Source of the DNA: Limnobacter litoralis
Lineage (GTDB): Bacteria > Pseudomonadota > Gammaproteobacteria > Burkholderiales > Burkholderiaceae_B
Length of the DNA stretch: 64,000 nucleotides
Direction of reading: 5' to 3'
Assembly: GCF_030160455.1 (NCBI RefSeq)
Contig: NZ_BSOJ01000006.1
Span: 124,001-188,000, forward strand
A program made the position numbers and the translations under genes. Shown here one piece after another: positions 8,380-17,480 of this stretch. The notes beneath the pieces are model-generated. The model worked only from the letters and a program-made list of their open reading frames with translations, had not been told where the DNA came from and searched no databases. Positions within the stretch are counted from its first letter, which is position 1. Every line of letters starts with the position of its first letter.

Positions 8380-9276
8380 ATGAAATCATTTCACGGAAAA
8401 GTCGCAGCAATCACCGGTGCAGCTTCTGGCATGGGACGTACGCTGGCACTACAACTGGCTGGCGAGGGCTGCAGTCTTTCATTGTCAGACGTCGACACCA
8501 AGGGCCTGACTGAAACCGTGAAACTGGCCCAAAACGCCGCAGAAAAGGCGGGCCAGAGCATCAAAGTCACCAGTCAGAAACTGGACGTGTCCAACCGTGA
8601 GGCCATGTACGCTTGGGCGGACAAGACCGTTGAAGACTACGGCAAAGTCAACCTGATTTTCAACAACGCAGGCGTTGCCTACGCCACCCCAATTGAACAC
8701 ATTGACTACGATCGATTCGACTGGATCATGGGCATCAATTTCTGGGGCGTGGTGTATGGCACCAAGGCATTCCTGCCACACCTGAAGGCATCCGGCGAAG
8801 GCCACATCATCAACACATCCAGCCTGTTTGGTCTGTGTGCACAGCCCACACAGGCTTGTTACAACTCCACCAAATTTGCGGTGCGTGGTTTCACGGAAAG
8901 CCTGCGCCAAGAGCTGGACATGATGAACTGCGGTGTGTCAGCCACCAGCGTACACCCCGGCGGCATCAAAACTGCGATTGCCCGCAAAAGCGTCGCCTCA
9001 CCCGAGATCGAGGAATTCACAGGTGCGGATGCCGAAGCTGGTAAGGAATTCTTTGAGAAATTCTTCATCACGTCTGCTGAAAAGGCCGCTGACATCATTC
9101 TGAAAGCGGTCAAAAAAGACAAGCGTCGCGTGCTGGTGGGCCCAGACGCAGTGGCCATGGATGCCATGGTGCGCACCCTGCCTGAAAGCTACCAGGCCAT
9201 CGTGGTTGGCCAAATGAAGAAAATGCGCGACAAACAACTGGCCCGCAAAAAGCGCAACGCCGTTAAAGCCGCCTGA
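8380..9276 (+). CDS. Short-chain dehydrogenase/reductase
   Basis: A 298-residue classical SDR. The nucleotide-binding motif TGAASGMGR is at residues 12-20, NNAG follows the fourth strand, and the catalytic Ser (INTSS) with Tyr161 and Lys165 (YNSTK) completes the active site. Asp after the second strand (LSDVDTKG) favours NAD(H). The C-terminal extension, ending in a basic tail (QLARKKRNAVKAA), resembles SDRs associated with lipid or steroid-like alcohols. The ATG at 8380 follows GGAGAC. The gene is divergent from tetR and likely repressed by it. The substrate is not known. Confidence 0.88.
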   Translation: MKSFHGKVAAITGAASGMGRTLALQLAGEGCSLSLSDVDTKGLTETVKLAQNAAEKAGQSIKVTSQKLDVSNREAMYAWADKTVEDYGKVNLIFNNAGVAYATPIEHIDYDRFDWIMGINFWGVVYGTKAFLPHLKASGEGHIINTSSLFGLCAQPTQACYNSTKFAVRGFTESLRQELDMMNCGVSATSVHPGGIKTAIARKSVASPEIEEFTGADAEAGKEFFEKFFITSAEKAADIILKAVKKDKRRVLVGPDAVAMDAMVRTLPESYQAIVVGQMKKMRDKQLARKKRNAVKAA

Positions 9277-9306
9277 TCGCTGAACAGAACCCCATCTGTT
9301 TTCAAG

Positions 9307-9331
9307 CCGGAATCTGAATTTCAGATTCCGG
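9307..9331 (+). terminator. Stem-loop after the SDR gene
   Basis: CCGGAATCTGA (9307-9317), three bases, and its exact reverse complement TCAGATTCCGG (9321-9331), 30 bp past the SDR stop. The 11-bp stem is strong, but no T run follows on either strand, so it may be a Rho-assisted terminator or a 3'-end stabiliser. Confidence 0.45.
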
Positions 9332-9403
9332 GAACCATCTGAGCAACACCGTTACCAAAGAGTCATTCGATCAAGTCCTGCCGCCTGGTGCATCCGCTTG
9401 TCC

Positions 9404-9850
9404 ATGACTCACTCTCCTCATTGTGCTGTGCGCAAACGCACCTGGTTGGCAGGCATTCTGCTCAGCGTGGCCCTGTCGTTCTGTGTGCCTGCCTGGTCAC
9501 AAGTCAACCCCGAAAGCACGGTCGGTTCAACCGACATGCTGTGTGCCAACGCAAGCAGCCAACTGGCTGTCAACCTGTGTTTTTCTGACCTTGTCGATCA
9601 ACAGCAACGTCAAATTCAGGCTCACATCGTCAGCCTGAAAAGTCAGGCCTACAAAGGCATTCAAGCCGATCAGGTTCTGTTGCAGTTCAACACGTTTGAG
9701 CAAACTCTGTGCGGCAACTACCCCAGAATTTTCCACAATTCAACCCTGGGCAAGGGCAGCCAGTTGTATTGCCAATACGACCTTAACAACAGCTTTTTAG
9801 ACCAACTGCGCAATCTGGAAGATCAGGCCCACGGTCGGCACGCCAGGTAA
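9404..9850 (+). CDS. Exported protein, possibly LprI/DUF1311-like
   Basis: A 148-residue protein with a signal peptide (hydrophobic core LAGILLSVALSFCVPA, cleavage near AWSQ). The mature part has four Cys residues (MLCANAS, NLCFSDL, TLCGNYP, LYCQYDL). Its opening CANASSQLAVNLC followed by a Gln-rich helix loosely resembles the LprI/DUF1311 family of small periplasmic proteins (some are lysozyme inhibitors), with Cys pairs suggesting two disulfides. The ATG at 9404 is preferred to the TTG at 9398. It stands alone between the SDR gene and rep. The family assignment is weak. Confidence 0.6.
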   Translation: MTHSPHCAVRKRTWLAGILLSVALSFCVPAWSQVNPESTVGSTDMLCANASSQLAVNLCFSDLVDQQQRQIQAHIVSLKSQAYKGIQADQVLLQFNTFEQTLCGNYPRIFHNSTLGKGSQLYCQYDLNNSFLDQLRNLEDQAHGRHAR

Positions 9851-9873
9851 CACCGGCGAAAAGCCTTCGATGC

Positions 9874-11874
9874 TTATCCCGACTTGGATTTGGTCAAAAG
9901 GTCCTTCAGGGCCCCCAACCTGTCCTTCGGGCTCAGGTTGGGTGTTTCGTCTGGCATGTGATCGTCCGCCTCCAGCTTCAGTTCCTTGATGAAGCGGGAC
10001 GGAAAACAGGTCACCATGTCACGCGCCTTTCTGCGCTTTTTACAGTGGGTGATGGTCAGGCTGCGCTGCGCGCGCGTTACACCCACGTACATCAAGCGAC
10101 GCTCTTCTTCCAGGCGCTCATCGGTCAGTTCACGGCCTTCGCCATCCGAGAAACTGGGCAATATGGACTCCTCACAGCCAATCAGGTAAACGTGTGGAAA
10201 CTCTAGCCCCTTGGCCGCGTGCAAGGTGCTTAACTGAACGGCATCGGGTGCGCTGTCCTCGTTCTGCCGATCCAGCATGGTGATCAAGGCCACTTTCTGG
10301 GTCAGATCCAGCAGGTTCTGCCCGTCTTCCTCGCCTTTTTCTCCCATCCATTTCACAAAATCCAGAACGTTTTGCCAACGTGCCTGTGCGCCGCGCTCAT
10401 CGTTTTGATCGTAAAGCCATTCTTCGTAACTGATGGTCTTCAGCAGCTCAGTCAGCAATGCGCCAGCGGGTTCGCGCTGTGCGCGGTCTTCCAGGTTGTT
10501 GATGAATGTACAGAAAGTGCGCAACGCGTCCATCATGCCTGAATTCAAGCGGCTCTCCGCCCCGGTTTCAAACACCGCTTCAAACAGGGAAATACCCCTT
10601 TCGCCAGCGTATTCCCCCAAGGCTTCGAGGGTCTTTTGACCAATTCCGCGTTTGGGTGTGGTCAAGGCCCGAATGAAAGCCGGATCGTCGTCTGCATTGA
10701 CCAGCAGGCGCAGATAAGCCATCACATCCTTGATCTCGGCCCGTTCAAAAAAGCTTTGACCACCCGACAGCACATAGGGAATTCGGTGCTTGCGCAGGGC
10801 CTGTTCCAGCACGCGCGCCTGAAAGTTACTGCGATACAGAATGGCATAATCGCCGTATTTCGTTCGCCGCTCAAACCGATGCCCGCTAAGCATCATGGCC
10901 AGTTGTTCAGCCTCATGCTCTTCATCGTTCATGCTGACCACCTTGATGGGTTCGCCAGCGCCATGTTCCGACCACAGGGTTTTTGTAAACAGCTTTGGGT
11001 TGTTCTCAATCAGCCGGTTGGCCGCTTGCAATATTCGCAAGGTCGAGCGGTAATTCTGCTCCAGCTTGATGACCTTGAGTTGAGGGTAATCTTCGGTCAG
11101 CTGCCGCAAGTTTTCCAGCGTGGCACCACGCCAGGCGTAAATGGCCTGATCGTCGTCCCCCACAGCCGTGAACATGGCCCGTGGGCCCGCCAAAAGCTTC
11201 AGCAAATCGTACTGACAGGCGTTGGTGTCCTGCACTTCGTCAACCAACAGATATCGCAAGCGGTTTTGCCATTTGTCGCGAATGTCGGCATTCATCTTGA
11301 GCAGTTGGGCAGGCTTGAGGATCAGGTCATCGAAATCCACCGCCTGATAGGCCTTCAAGGTGGCCTCATAGCTTCGGTACAAACGGGCAATTTGCGCGTC
11401 CTCTTCGGACTGTGCCTGCGCCAAGGCCTGCTCCGGATCAAGCAGACCATTCTTCCAAAGCGACATCACCGACTGTGCTTTGCGAATCAATTGCTTGTCC
11501 GTGGTGCCATACAACTGTTGAACCAGGCCAAACGTGTCGGTGGAATCCAGGATGGAAAACCGCTGCTTCAAGCCCGCGGCTTTGTGCTCCTCGCGGAGCA
11601 GTCGCATACCCAGCGAATGGAAAGTACACACCAGCAAACCCTTGCCTTGGCCATCGCCCAGCAACTTGTTCGCACGTTCTTCCATTTCGCGGGCGGCTTT
11701 GTTGGTGAAAGTCACAGCGGCAATGTTGCGCGCCTGCACGCCCTTTTCATGAATCAAGTGGGCAATTTTTTGGGTGATAACCCGTGTTTTACCAGACCCT
11801 GCACCCGCCAACACCAGGCTGGGGCCGTCCACATAGTGAACCGCTTCTTTTTGGGCAGCATTCAATCCAGACAT
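9874..11874 (-). CDS. rep: ATP-dependent DNA helicase Rep
   Basis: A 666-residue superfamily 1A helicase of the Rep/UvrD group, moving 3'-5' on single-stranded DNA and clearing proteins ahead of the fork. Walker A AGAGSGKT is at residues 23-30; motif Ia VTFTNKAAREM, motif II LVDEVQDTN, motif III GDDDQAIYAWRGA, motif IV LEQNYRS and motif VI VGVTRAQRSLTI are all visible. The length and the DDDQAIYAWRGA motif favour Rep over UvrD. It follows priA by 46 bp on the same strand, so two replication-restart functions are side by side, perhaps co-transcribed. Confidence 0.93.
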   Translation of the reverse strand: MSGLNAAQKEAVHYVDGPSLVLAGAGSGKTRVITQKIAHLIHEKGVQARNIAAVTFTNKAAREMEERANKLLGDGQGKGLLVCTFHSLGMRLLREEHKAAGLKQRFSILDSTDTFGLVQQLYGTTDKQLIRKAQSVMSLWKNGLLDPEQALAQAQSEEDAQIARLYRSYEATLKAYQAVDFDDLILKPAQLLKMNADIRDKWQNRLRYLLVDEVQDTNACQYDLLKLLAGPRAMFTAVGDDDQAIYAWRGATLENLRQLTEDYPQLKVIKLEQNYRSTLRILQAANRLIENNPKLFTKTLWSEHGAGEPIKVVSMNDEEHEAEQLAMMLSGHRFERRTKYGDYAILYRSNFQARVLEQALRKHRIPYVLSGGQSFFERAEIKDVMAYLRLLVNADDDPAFIRALTTPKRGIGQKTLEALGEYAGERGISLFEAVFETGAESRLNSGMMDALRTFCTFINNLEDRAQREPAGALLTELLKTISYEEWLYDQNDERGAQARWQNVLDFVKWMGEKGEEDGQNLLDLTQKVALITMLDRQNEDSAPDAVQLSTLHAAKGLEFPHVYLIGCEESILPSFSDGEGRELTDERLEEERRLMYVGVTRAQRSLTITHCKKRRKARDMVTCFPSRFIKELKLEADDHMPDETPNLSPKDRLGALKDLLTKSKSG

Positions 11875-11920
11875 TGCGTTTTACTCTCACTTGGCGGGCC
11901 TTACTTTAACAGAAGGCAAC

Positions 11921-14014
11921 TTACAGCTCGACCGGATCCACTTCCAAAAACCACTTCACAGCGCCTTTCTGTGCGGTCAACCAATTCATCCATTCATTCA
12001 GAAATGCATGCAGGGAAGGGCGCGATTCCGACTCCACCAGCATCTGGGCCCGCTCAATGCCGCCAACACGAACCACACTGAGCGGCACCGGGTCGCACAG
12101 AAAAACCGTCCCTTCGGCAGCGCAAATGGCCTCACCAAAGGCCTTGGCATTGCGCAAAAACTCGATGCAATTGCCAAGGTGACGGTGGTCGGCCCTGAGG
12201 GTGGCCTGATAAGAGAAGGGCGGCATTCGGGCCTCCCTGCGCCCCTGCATTTCAGAGTCTGCAAACCGGACGTAATCGTGCGCCATCAAGGCAGAAAACA
12301 GTGGGTGTTGCGGGTAACGGGTTTGCACCAACATGCGTGCAGAGCCCGCCCTGCGCCCCGCACGGCCCGCCACCTGCATCAGCTGGGCGAACAGGCGTTC
12401 AGGGGCCCTGTACGCGTGGGAATACAGTGACGCGTCCACGTTCAGCGCCACCACAAGGCCGATGTTTGCAAAATCGTGCCCCTTCGAAATCATTTGCGTG
12501 CCCACGAGAATATCCACCTCGCCCGCATGGGCCTTCTCAAGCAGGTCTTCCATTTGGCCTTTGTTGCGTGTGCTGTCAGCATCCAGACGCAACACCCTCG
12601 CACTGGGAAAAAGGCCTTCCAACACCTCTTCTACACGCTGAGTGCCACGCCCAAACCCGGACAGATCCTGATTGCCACAACACACGCAGGCCTGCGGCAC
12701 ACGTTGCCCGGCACCACAATGGTGACAGCGCAGTGACATATCTCGCTTGTGCCAGACCATGTGTGCAGAGCAATGCTCACAGTTGGCGACCCAACCGCAG
12801 GCGTTACACACCAGCTGCGGTGCGTAACCACGCCGATTCAAAAAGACAATGGCCTGCCTGCCCGCGTCCAAATTCTCTCGCAAGGCCTGTATCACCGGCT
12901 CGGACAATCCCTCTTTGGGTGGAAAATTGGCCGTGTTCACAAGCTCGACCGTGGGCAGACTGGCTCCGGGTACGGCCCGCTGGGTCAAATCAAGTCGTTT
13001 ATAAGCGCTCTGTTCAGACTTCAACCAACTTTCAAGCGAGGGTGTGGCAGAGCCCAGTACCACAGGGCAATTTCGCTGCTTGGCCAACATCAAGGCCAAG
13101 TCTCGCGCCTGATAACGCATGCCGTCTTGTTGCTTGTAGGACGGATCGTGTTCTTCATCGACCACCACAAACCCCAGCCTTGGCATGGGCGTCAAAACCC
13201 CCAGACGTGTCCCGATCAACACATCGGCCTTGCCACTTGCAACCTCAAACCACGCCTTGGTTCTGGCCAATTCAGGCAAATTGCTGTGCATGACAACAAC
13301 CCGATGGCCTGTCAATCGTTTTTGATACAAGGCCATGGCGGGTGGCGTCAAATTGATCTCCGGCAACAGCACCAGAACCTGCTCTCCGCGCCTCAAACGC
13401 TGGGCAATGGCGTGCAGATAGACCTCTGTTTTGCCACTGCCGGTGACGCCATACAACAGATACGGATCAAATCCACGTGCATCCACCAAAGCGGCAACCG
13501 CAGCGCTTTGCGCAGGGTTCAAGGCCGGCGCTTCATTCATTGGCGGTGAGTCATGCTCGCTATGAACGTGCTCAGCAAGGCGATCCGCATGCGCCCTTGC
13601 CTTTTCCACCATGACTGGCTCTTCAGACTTCGCATTGAGCACCCGCAATGCCTTTGGTAGAGACTCCAGCGCCACGGTGCCAAGGGGATGGTGATAATAG
13701 CGCGCTGCGAATTCGATCAGTTGTCGCCACTGAGCCGACAACAATCGGCCTTCGTCCAAAATGCGCTCTACAGCCTTGAGGTCGTAATCTGATCCAGTGT
13801 CACCATCAACCACCGCGCGAAGACCGTGAATCAAACCCACCCGCTTCTGACGCCCCCAGGGAACGATGACCCGTTGCCCCACAATGGGGTCGTCTGAAAA
13901 TGGCCAAGCGTAGGTGAAGGTGCCATAGAGCGGTGCAGCAACCAGCACATCCACCGCCCTCAGCTCCCACCCATTTTGGGTAGAACGAATCAATCCTGGT
14001 TGATCAGTCTTCAC
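11921..14014 (-). CDS. priA: Primosomal protein N' (PriA helicase)
   Basis: A 697-residue PriA, which recognises stalled forks and reloads the replicative helicase. The N-terminal DNA-binding part (residues 20-115) contains PLYGTFTYAWPF and VIVPWGRQKRVG. Walker A GVTGSGKT is at 189-196, followed by DEEHD and GSATPS. The zinc-binding insert has the expected cysteine pairs (CNACGWVANCEHC, CHHCGAG, CVCCGN). The helicase C domain carries GTQMISKGHDF and QVAGRAGR. The upstream 262-bp spacer to hemE holds two perfect DnaA boxes, which may link its expression to DnaA. Confidence 0.96.
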   Translation of the reverse strand: MKTDQPGLIRSTQNGWELRAVDVLVAAPLYGTFTYAWPFSDDPIVGQRVIVPWGRQKRVGLIHGLRAVVDGDTGSDYDLKAVERILDEGRLLSAQWRQLIEFAARYYHHPLGTVALESLPKALRVLNAKSEEPVMVEKARAHADRLAEHVHSEHDSPPMNEAPALNPAQSAAVAALVDARGFDPYLLYGVTGSGKTEVYLHAIAQRLRRGEQVLVLLPEINLTPPAMALYQKRLTGHRVVVMHSNLPELARTKAWFEVASGKADVLIGTRLGVLTPMPRLGFVVVDEEHDPSYKQQDGMRYQARDLALMLAKQRNCPVVLGSATPSLESWLKSEQSAYKRLDLTQRAVPGASLPTVELVNTANFPPKEGLSEPVIQALRENLDAGRQAIVFLNRRGYAPQLVCNACGWVANCEHCSAHMVWHKRDMSLRCHHCGAGQRVPQACVCCGNQDLSGFGRGTQRVEEVLEGLFPSARVLRLDADSTRNKGQMEDLLEKAHAGEVDILVGTQMISKGHDFANIGLVVALNVDASLYSHAYRAPERLFAQLMQVAGRAGRRAGSARMLVQTRYPQHPLFSALMAHDYVRFADSEMQGRREARMPPFSYQATLRADHRHLGNCIEFLRNAKAFGEAICAAEGTVFLCDPVPLSVVRVGGIERAQMLVESESRPSLHAFLNEWMNWLTAQKGAVKWFLEVDPVEL

Positions 14015-14080
14015 AGCTTACTTTAAGTTCCTTGAGTAGTCGCCCATTGCGAAAGGCTTTCAAAAACAGCAAACCCAAAA

Positions 14081-14089
14081 TGTGGATAA
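14081..14089 (-). promoter_or_regulatory. DnaA box upstream of priA
   Basis: TGTGGATAA is the reverse complement of TTATCCACA, a perfect consensus DnaA box, 67 bp upstream of the priA start. A near-repeat TTGTGGACA follows at 14092-14100. Binding is inferred from sequence only. Confidence 0.5.
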
Positions 14090-14128
14090 CTTTGTGGACA
14101 TCGGGGGTTGACAGGGTCTCGTTTTACA

Positions 14129-14142
14129 GGGTCACTTGACCC
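14129..14142. repeat. Inverted repeat in the priA upstream spacer
   Basis: GGGTCA-CT-TGACCC forms a 14-bp inverted repeat. The octamer ACAGGGTC occurs twice here as a direct repeat (14111-14118 and 14126-14133). It could be an operator; no known motif is recognised. Confidence 0.35.
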
Positions 14143-14266
14143 GCCCCAATGATTTGGAGGTTTAACTCTACAAATAACCTTTTCCGATCAACAAGTTATC
14201 GGACAGCAGGGGATTTCCAAAGCTCTTGCACTGCAAAAAAGAAATCGATTCCGGTATCCCCAAAAA

Positions 14267-14275
14267 TGTGCATAA
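14267..14275 (-). promoter_or_regulatory. Second DnaA box, next to the hemE stop
   Basis: TGTGCATAA is the reverse complement of TTATGCACA, a perfect match to TTATNCACA, ending one base before the hemE stop codon. With the box at 14081 it brackets the spacer upstream of priA, both in the same orientation. Confidence 0.45.
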
Positions 14276-14276
14276 G

Positions 14277-15380
14277 TCAGCGAATTGATTGCCGCATTTT
14301 TCGGCTGTAATTGTGCACTGCATGAATCATTACATTTACCTTCTCTGGATTGGTAAATTGTGAAATGCCGTGACCCAGATTGAAAACGTGACCAAAGCCA
14401 GGTTGCGGCACCCCAAAACTCTCCAGGGCCTTGGCAACCTCTCCTTCAATCTGAGCGGGTTCGGCAAACAGCGCATTGGGGTCCAGATTGCCCTGAATCG
14501 CGCAACGGTCACCAATGCGAGTACGGGCTTGAGCCAGATTCACCGTCCAATCCACCCCAACAGCCGAAGCACCGGTGGAGGCAATGTCTTCCAACCACAG
14601 CCCACCCCCTTTGGTAAAAACGATCGAGGGGATCCGTTCCCTGAAGCCACCACGGTCCACTTCGAGGCGCAAAGCTTTCACTATCTTTTTCATGTAAGCC
14701 AGGCTGAACTTCTGGAATGCGCCATCCGCCAGTGCACCGCCCCAACTGTCAAAAATCATCACAGCTTGCGCACCTGCATCAATCTGGGCATTCAAATAGG
14801 CAATCACCGCATCCGATGTGACATCCAGAATGCGATGCATCAAATCGGGGCGCTGGTACATCATGGTTTTGACTTTTCTGAAGTCACTGCTTGACCCCCC
14901 CTCGACCATGTAGCACGCCAGTGTCCAAGGGCTGCCCGAAAATCCGATCAAAGGCACTTTGCCGTTCAATGCCGTGCGGATCGTACTGACCGCATCGGTG
15001 ACATAACGCAGCGTGTTCTCAATGACTGGCACCTCAAGGCGCATCACATCGGCCTCTGTGACCAACGGACGCTCAAACTTGGGCCCCTCACCTTCCGCAA
15101 AGTACAAACCCAGCCCCATGGCGTCCGGAATGGTCAAAATGTCCGAAAACAGGATGGCCGCGTCCAATGGATAACGCTCCAAAGGTTGCAGGGTCACCTC
15201 GCAGGCCAGCTCAGGATTGGTGCACAAACCCATGAAGTTGCCTGCAAGGGCTCTGGTGGCCCTGTACTCAGGCAGGTACCTGCCAGCCTGGCGCATCAAC
15301 CAGACCGGTGTGTAGTCCGTTTGCTGCCTGTTCAGCGCTTTTAAAAAGGTGTCGTTGCGTGGTGGTACAAAAGCGCTCAT
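14277..15380 (-). CDS. hemE: Uroporphyrinogen decarboxylase
   Basis: A 367-residue HemE, which removes four carboxyl groups from uroporphyrinogen III to give coproporphyrinogen III in heme synthesis. Diagnostic blocks are [43 protein letters not shown] split across the N-terminal third, [26 protein letters not shown] and FNLGHGI near the C terminus. The ATG at 15380 has an AGGGA site and the usual family N terminus; an ATG at 15395 overlaps the stop of the preceding gene (TAATG) and would add five residues, so the genes are translationally close. It is the last gene of the run that begins with the metallophosphoesterase. Confidence 0.95.
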   Translation of the reverse strand: MSAFVPPRNDTFLKALNRQQTDYTPVWLMRQAGRYLPEYRATRALAGNFMGLCTNPELACEVTLQPLERYPLDAAILFSDILTIPDAMGLGLYFAEGEGPKFERPLVTEADVMRLEVPVIENTLRYVTDAVSTIRTALNGKVPLIGFSGSPWTLACYMVEGGSSSDFRKVKTMMYQRPDLMHRILDVTSDAVIAYLNAQIDAGAQAVMIFDSWGGALADGAFQKFSLAYMKKIVKALRLEVDRGGFRERIPSIVFTKGGGLWLEDIASTGASAVGVDWTVNLAQARTRIGDRCAIQGNLDPNALFAEPAQIEGEVAKALESFGVPQPGFGHVFNLGHGISQFTNPEKVNVMIHAVHNYSRKMRQSIR

Positions 15381-15394
15381 TCTTATCCCTGTCA

Positions 15395-15817
15395 TTACAT
15401 CAATCGTTGGTGTTCAAGCTTCAAGCAGAGATCCATGATCACCTGGAGACCCGCATTTGAAGCAATCTTTGCGGCTTCTTCGCTGACGATTCCCTGCTGA
15501 AGCCACAGCACACCCGCTTTGGCATGCACAGCCTGCTTTGCAACCAGGGGAGTGTGTTCGGCTCTTCTAAAGACATTCACAATGTCGATTTCCAGACCGG
15601 TTGCCTGACGGGCAGCGTCAATGTCGGGGTAGGCGATTTCGCCCATCAGCCCGCTTGGCCTGCCTGCCAACGCCGGGTTAATGGGCAATATGCGGTAGCC
15701 CTGGCTCTGCATGTATTTCGACACGAAAAAGCTGGGTTTGTGGGTTTGTGCAGAAAAGCCAACCACCGCAATCGTTTTGGATCGTCCTAGCAGTTCGCGC
15801 ATGTCGTCGTCGTTCAT
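15395..15817 (-). CDS. CoA-binding protein (YccU type)
   Basis: A 140-residue Rossmann-fold protein of the CoA-binding family related to succinyl-CoA synthetase alpha subunits. It has [22 protein letters not shown], then [26 protein letters not shown] and [13 protein letters not shown]. The family binds CoA but its role is not established. The ATG at 15817 overlaps the stop of the isomerase-like gene by 4 bp (ATGA), which fixes the start and indicates translational coupling; the frame is open further upstream inside that gene. It is followed directly by hemE. Confidence 0.9.
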   Translation of the reverse strand: MNDDDMRELLGRSKTIAVVGFSAQTHKPSFFVSKYMQSQGYRILPINPALAGRPSGLMGEIAYPDIDAARQATGLEIDIVNVFRRAEHTPLVAKQAVHAKAGVLWLQQGIVSEEAAKIASNAGLQVIMDLCLKLEHQRLM

Positions 15818-16638
15818 CGCCTGTCTCCTTGTGTTCTCAGCAGGGCAGTCAGACCCAGCTGCTGCACCCAGCCCAACCCTTCCAGGGTGTCGCCTCTTGG
15901 ACGATACTCGCAACCCACTGCCCCTTGATAGGCCATGGTCTCCAACAAATCAAACACCTTTCGGTAGTTCAGTTCACTGTCATTTGGTTCATGGCGCTCA
16001 GGCACACCTGCAATCTGAATGTGACCAAGCCGTCCTGAAGCGAGTGCAGCCCTCAGACGAGTCAAAATGTCGCCTTCCATGATTTGACAATGGTACAGAT
16101 CCATTTGCACACGCAGACGGTCGGAGCCAATCGCGGTGATCAAATCATGTGCTTGTGCCTGGTAATTCAACAAATAACCCGGTACATCGCGCGTGTTGAT
16201 CGGTTCGATCAACCAATGGAAGCCGGTCGGTGCCTCCTGCTCAACCAGCCACTCCAAGTTGCTTCGGTAGGTGGACCAGTAATGTTGCAGATCGCCAGCA
16301 TCTGCAGATTTGGGATAACAACCTGCCAAAACATGCGCTTGGTTTATTCCCAGAGTTTTTGCATAGTGCAAGGCCAAGGGGATGGATTTTTTAAATTCCT
16401 CCACCCGATCGGGATCACTGGCGAGCCCCCGATCGCCAGCAGCCCAGTCACCGGCAGGCGCATTGATCAGCACAAACTGCACGTTGTGCCGCCGCGCCAA
16501 ATCCAGCAATTCTTCCGCTTCGAATTCATAAGGGAACATGCATTCAATCCACCGAAACCCCGCTGAGGCCGCTGCCGCAATTCGGTCCGGAAACGCGAGT
16601 TCTGTAAACATCATGCTGATGTTGGCTGCCAGCTTCAT
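15814..16638 (-). CDS. Hydroxypyruvate isomerase-like TIM-barrel protein
   Basis: A 274-residue member of the xylose isomerase-like TIM-barrel superfamily, closest by eye to Hyi/OtnI: start MKLAANISMMFTELAF, then GFRWIECMFPYE, FVLINAPAGDWAAGDRGLA, LIEPINTRDVPGYLL (metal-binding Glu), VQMDLYHCQIMEGD and GCEYRPRGDTLEGLGW. Such enzymes interconvert hydroxypyruvate and tartronate semialdehyde or isomerise related 2-oxo acids. No glyoxylate or glycerate genes are adjacent, so the physiological substrate is uncertain. Both ends overlap neighbours by 4 bp, so it is tightly coupled to the phosphoesterase and CoA-binding genes. Confidence 0.85.
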   Translation of the reverse strand: MKLAANISMMFTELAFPDRIAAAASAGFRWIECMFPYEFEAEELLDLARRHNVQFVLINAPAGDWAAGDRGLASDPDRVEEFKKSIPLALHYAKTLGINQAHVLAGCYPKSADAGDLQHYWSTYRSNLEWLVEQEAPTGFHWLIEPINTRDVPGYLLNYQAQAHDLITAIGSDRLRVQMDLYHCQIMEGDILTRLRAALASGRLGHIQIAGVPERHEPNDSELNYRKVFDLLETMAYQGAVGCEYRPRGDTLEGLGWVQQLGLTALLRTQGDRR

Positions 16639-17453
16639 ACTTCAAACACCAGAGCAGGGTTAAAGAAGGGATTTTCAAACACTTGAGGAGTGACCCGTCC
16701 GTGCTTCTCGAGTTTTCTGGCCTTCCCTTTCTTGCGGACATATCCGCGCGGATTGACCAGCACGCGAGTTTGCCCGCCGCCAGCGTGCACCGTGTAGTCA
16801 AATGAATCGTGCATGTGACCATGCAACCACACATCGGCCTTGCCCATCAGATGGCCGAGATCGGAAACAAATGCAGCATTGATGGGACTCAGATTGAACC
16901 TTGGGTGAATGCTCTGAGGATGGGGTGCATGGTGAGTCACGACCACTGTTTTGCCATCAAATGGCACAGCCAAGGCCGACTCAAGCCAGTCGAGGTTTTG
17001 TTGGTGAAGGTCAATGCTGTCAACCGGTGTGAATCGTTTGCCGCGAAGCCGAATCAGCTTGTAATCGGGCAAAAATGCTTTCGCAACCAGCTCAGCCCCC
17101 AAACGCCAACCCGGCTGAATATTGAAGTCTGTCCACAACGTGCAACCCAGAAACCGCACGCCATGGATGACGACGGCACGCCTCTGTAGAAAGTTCAAGC
17201 CCAGTTGATCTGCCCGCTCGGCCAATTGTTGGTCGAGAATCTCGATGTCGTGCTTGTAATATTCGTGATTGCCGCTGACGTAGACGTGCTGTTTGCCCAG
17301 CTTGGACAAGGCGTCCAGCCCGAGCGTGCCTTGGTGAATGTCACCCGCCAAAACGACAAGGTCGGCACCAGCAGCAGGACTGGGCACCTCCTGCAAGGCA
17401 GGAAACCGAGCCAGTGTTTCAAGATGAAGGTCTGAATAAAGGGCAATTCTCAT
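16635..17453 (-). CDS. Calcineurin-like metallophosphoesterase
   Basis: A 272-residue cytosolic metallophosphoesterase with all core motifs: DLHLET (GDxH-equivalent first block), LAGDIHQG, GNHEYY, VTHHAPH and HGHMHDSFD. These residues hold a two-metal centre that hydrolyses phosphomono- or diesters. The C terminus is basic (RKKGKARKLEKHGRV) with a final TPQVFENPFFNPALVFEV. It is the first gene of a tight minus-strand run that continues through the isomerase-like protein, CoA-binding protein and hemE. The substrate cannot be inferred. Confidence 0.88.
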   Translation of the reverse strand: MRIALYSDLHLETLARFPALQEVPSPAAGADLVVLAGDIHQGTLGLDALSKLGKQHVYVSGNHEYYKHDIEILDQQLAERADQLGLNFLQRRAVVIHGVRFLGCTLWTDFNIQPGWRLGAELVAKAFLPDYKLIRLRGKRFTPVDSIDLHQQNLDWLESALAVPFDGKTVVVTHHAPHPQSIHPRFNLSPINAAFVSDLGHLMGKADVWLHGHMHDSFDYTVHAGGGQTRVLVNPRGYVRKKGKARKLEKHGRVTPQVFENPFFNPALVFEV

Positions 17454-17480
17454 GCCCTTATTTTAAGCCGAGACTGGCGC

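Noticed and set aside
10636-12081. 481-codon open frame antisense to rep and priA
   Set aside because: It lies opposite two well-conserved genes, spans their junction, and has no recognisable domain; it is a shadow of the high-GC third positions of rep and priA.
12301-13293. 330-codon open frame antisense to priA
   Set aside because: Proline- and cysteine-rich shadow of priA codons.
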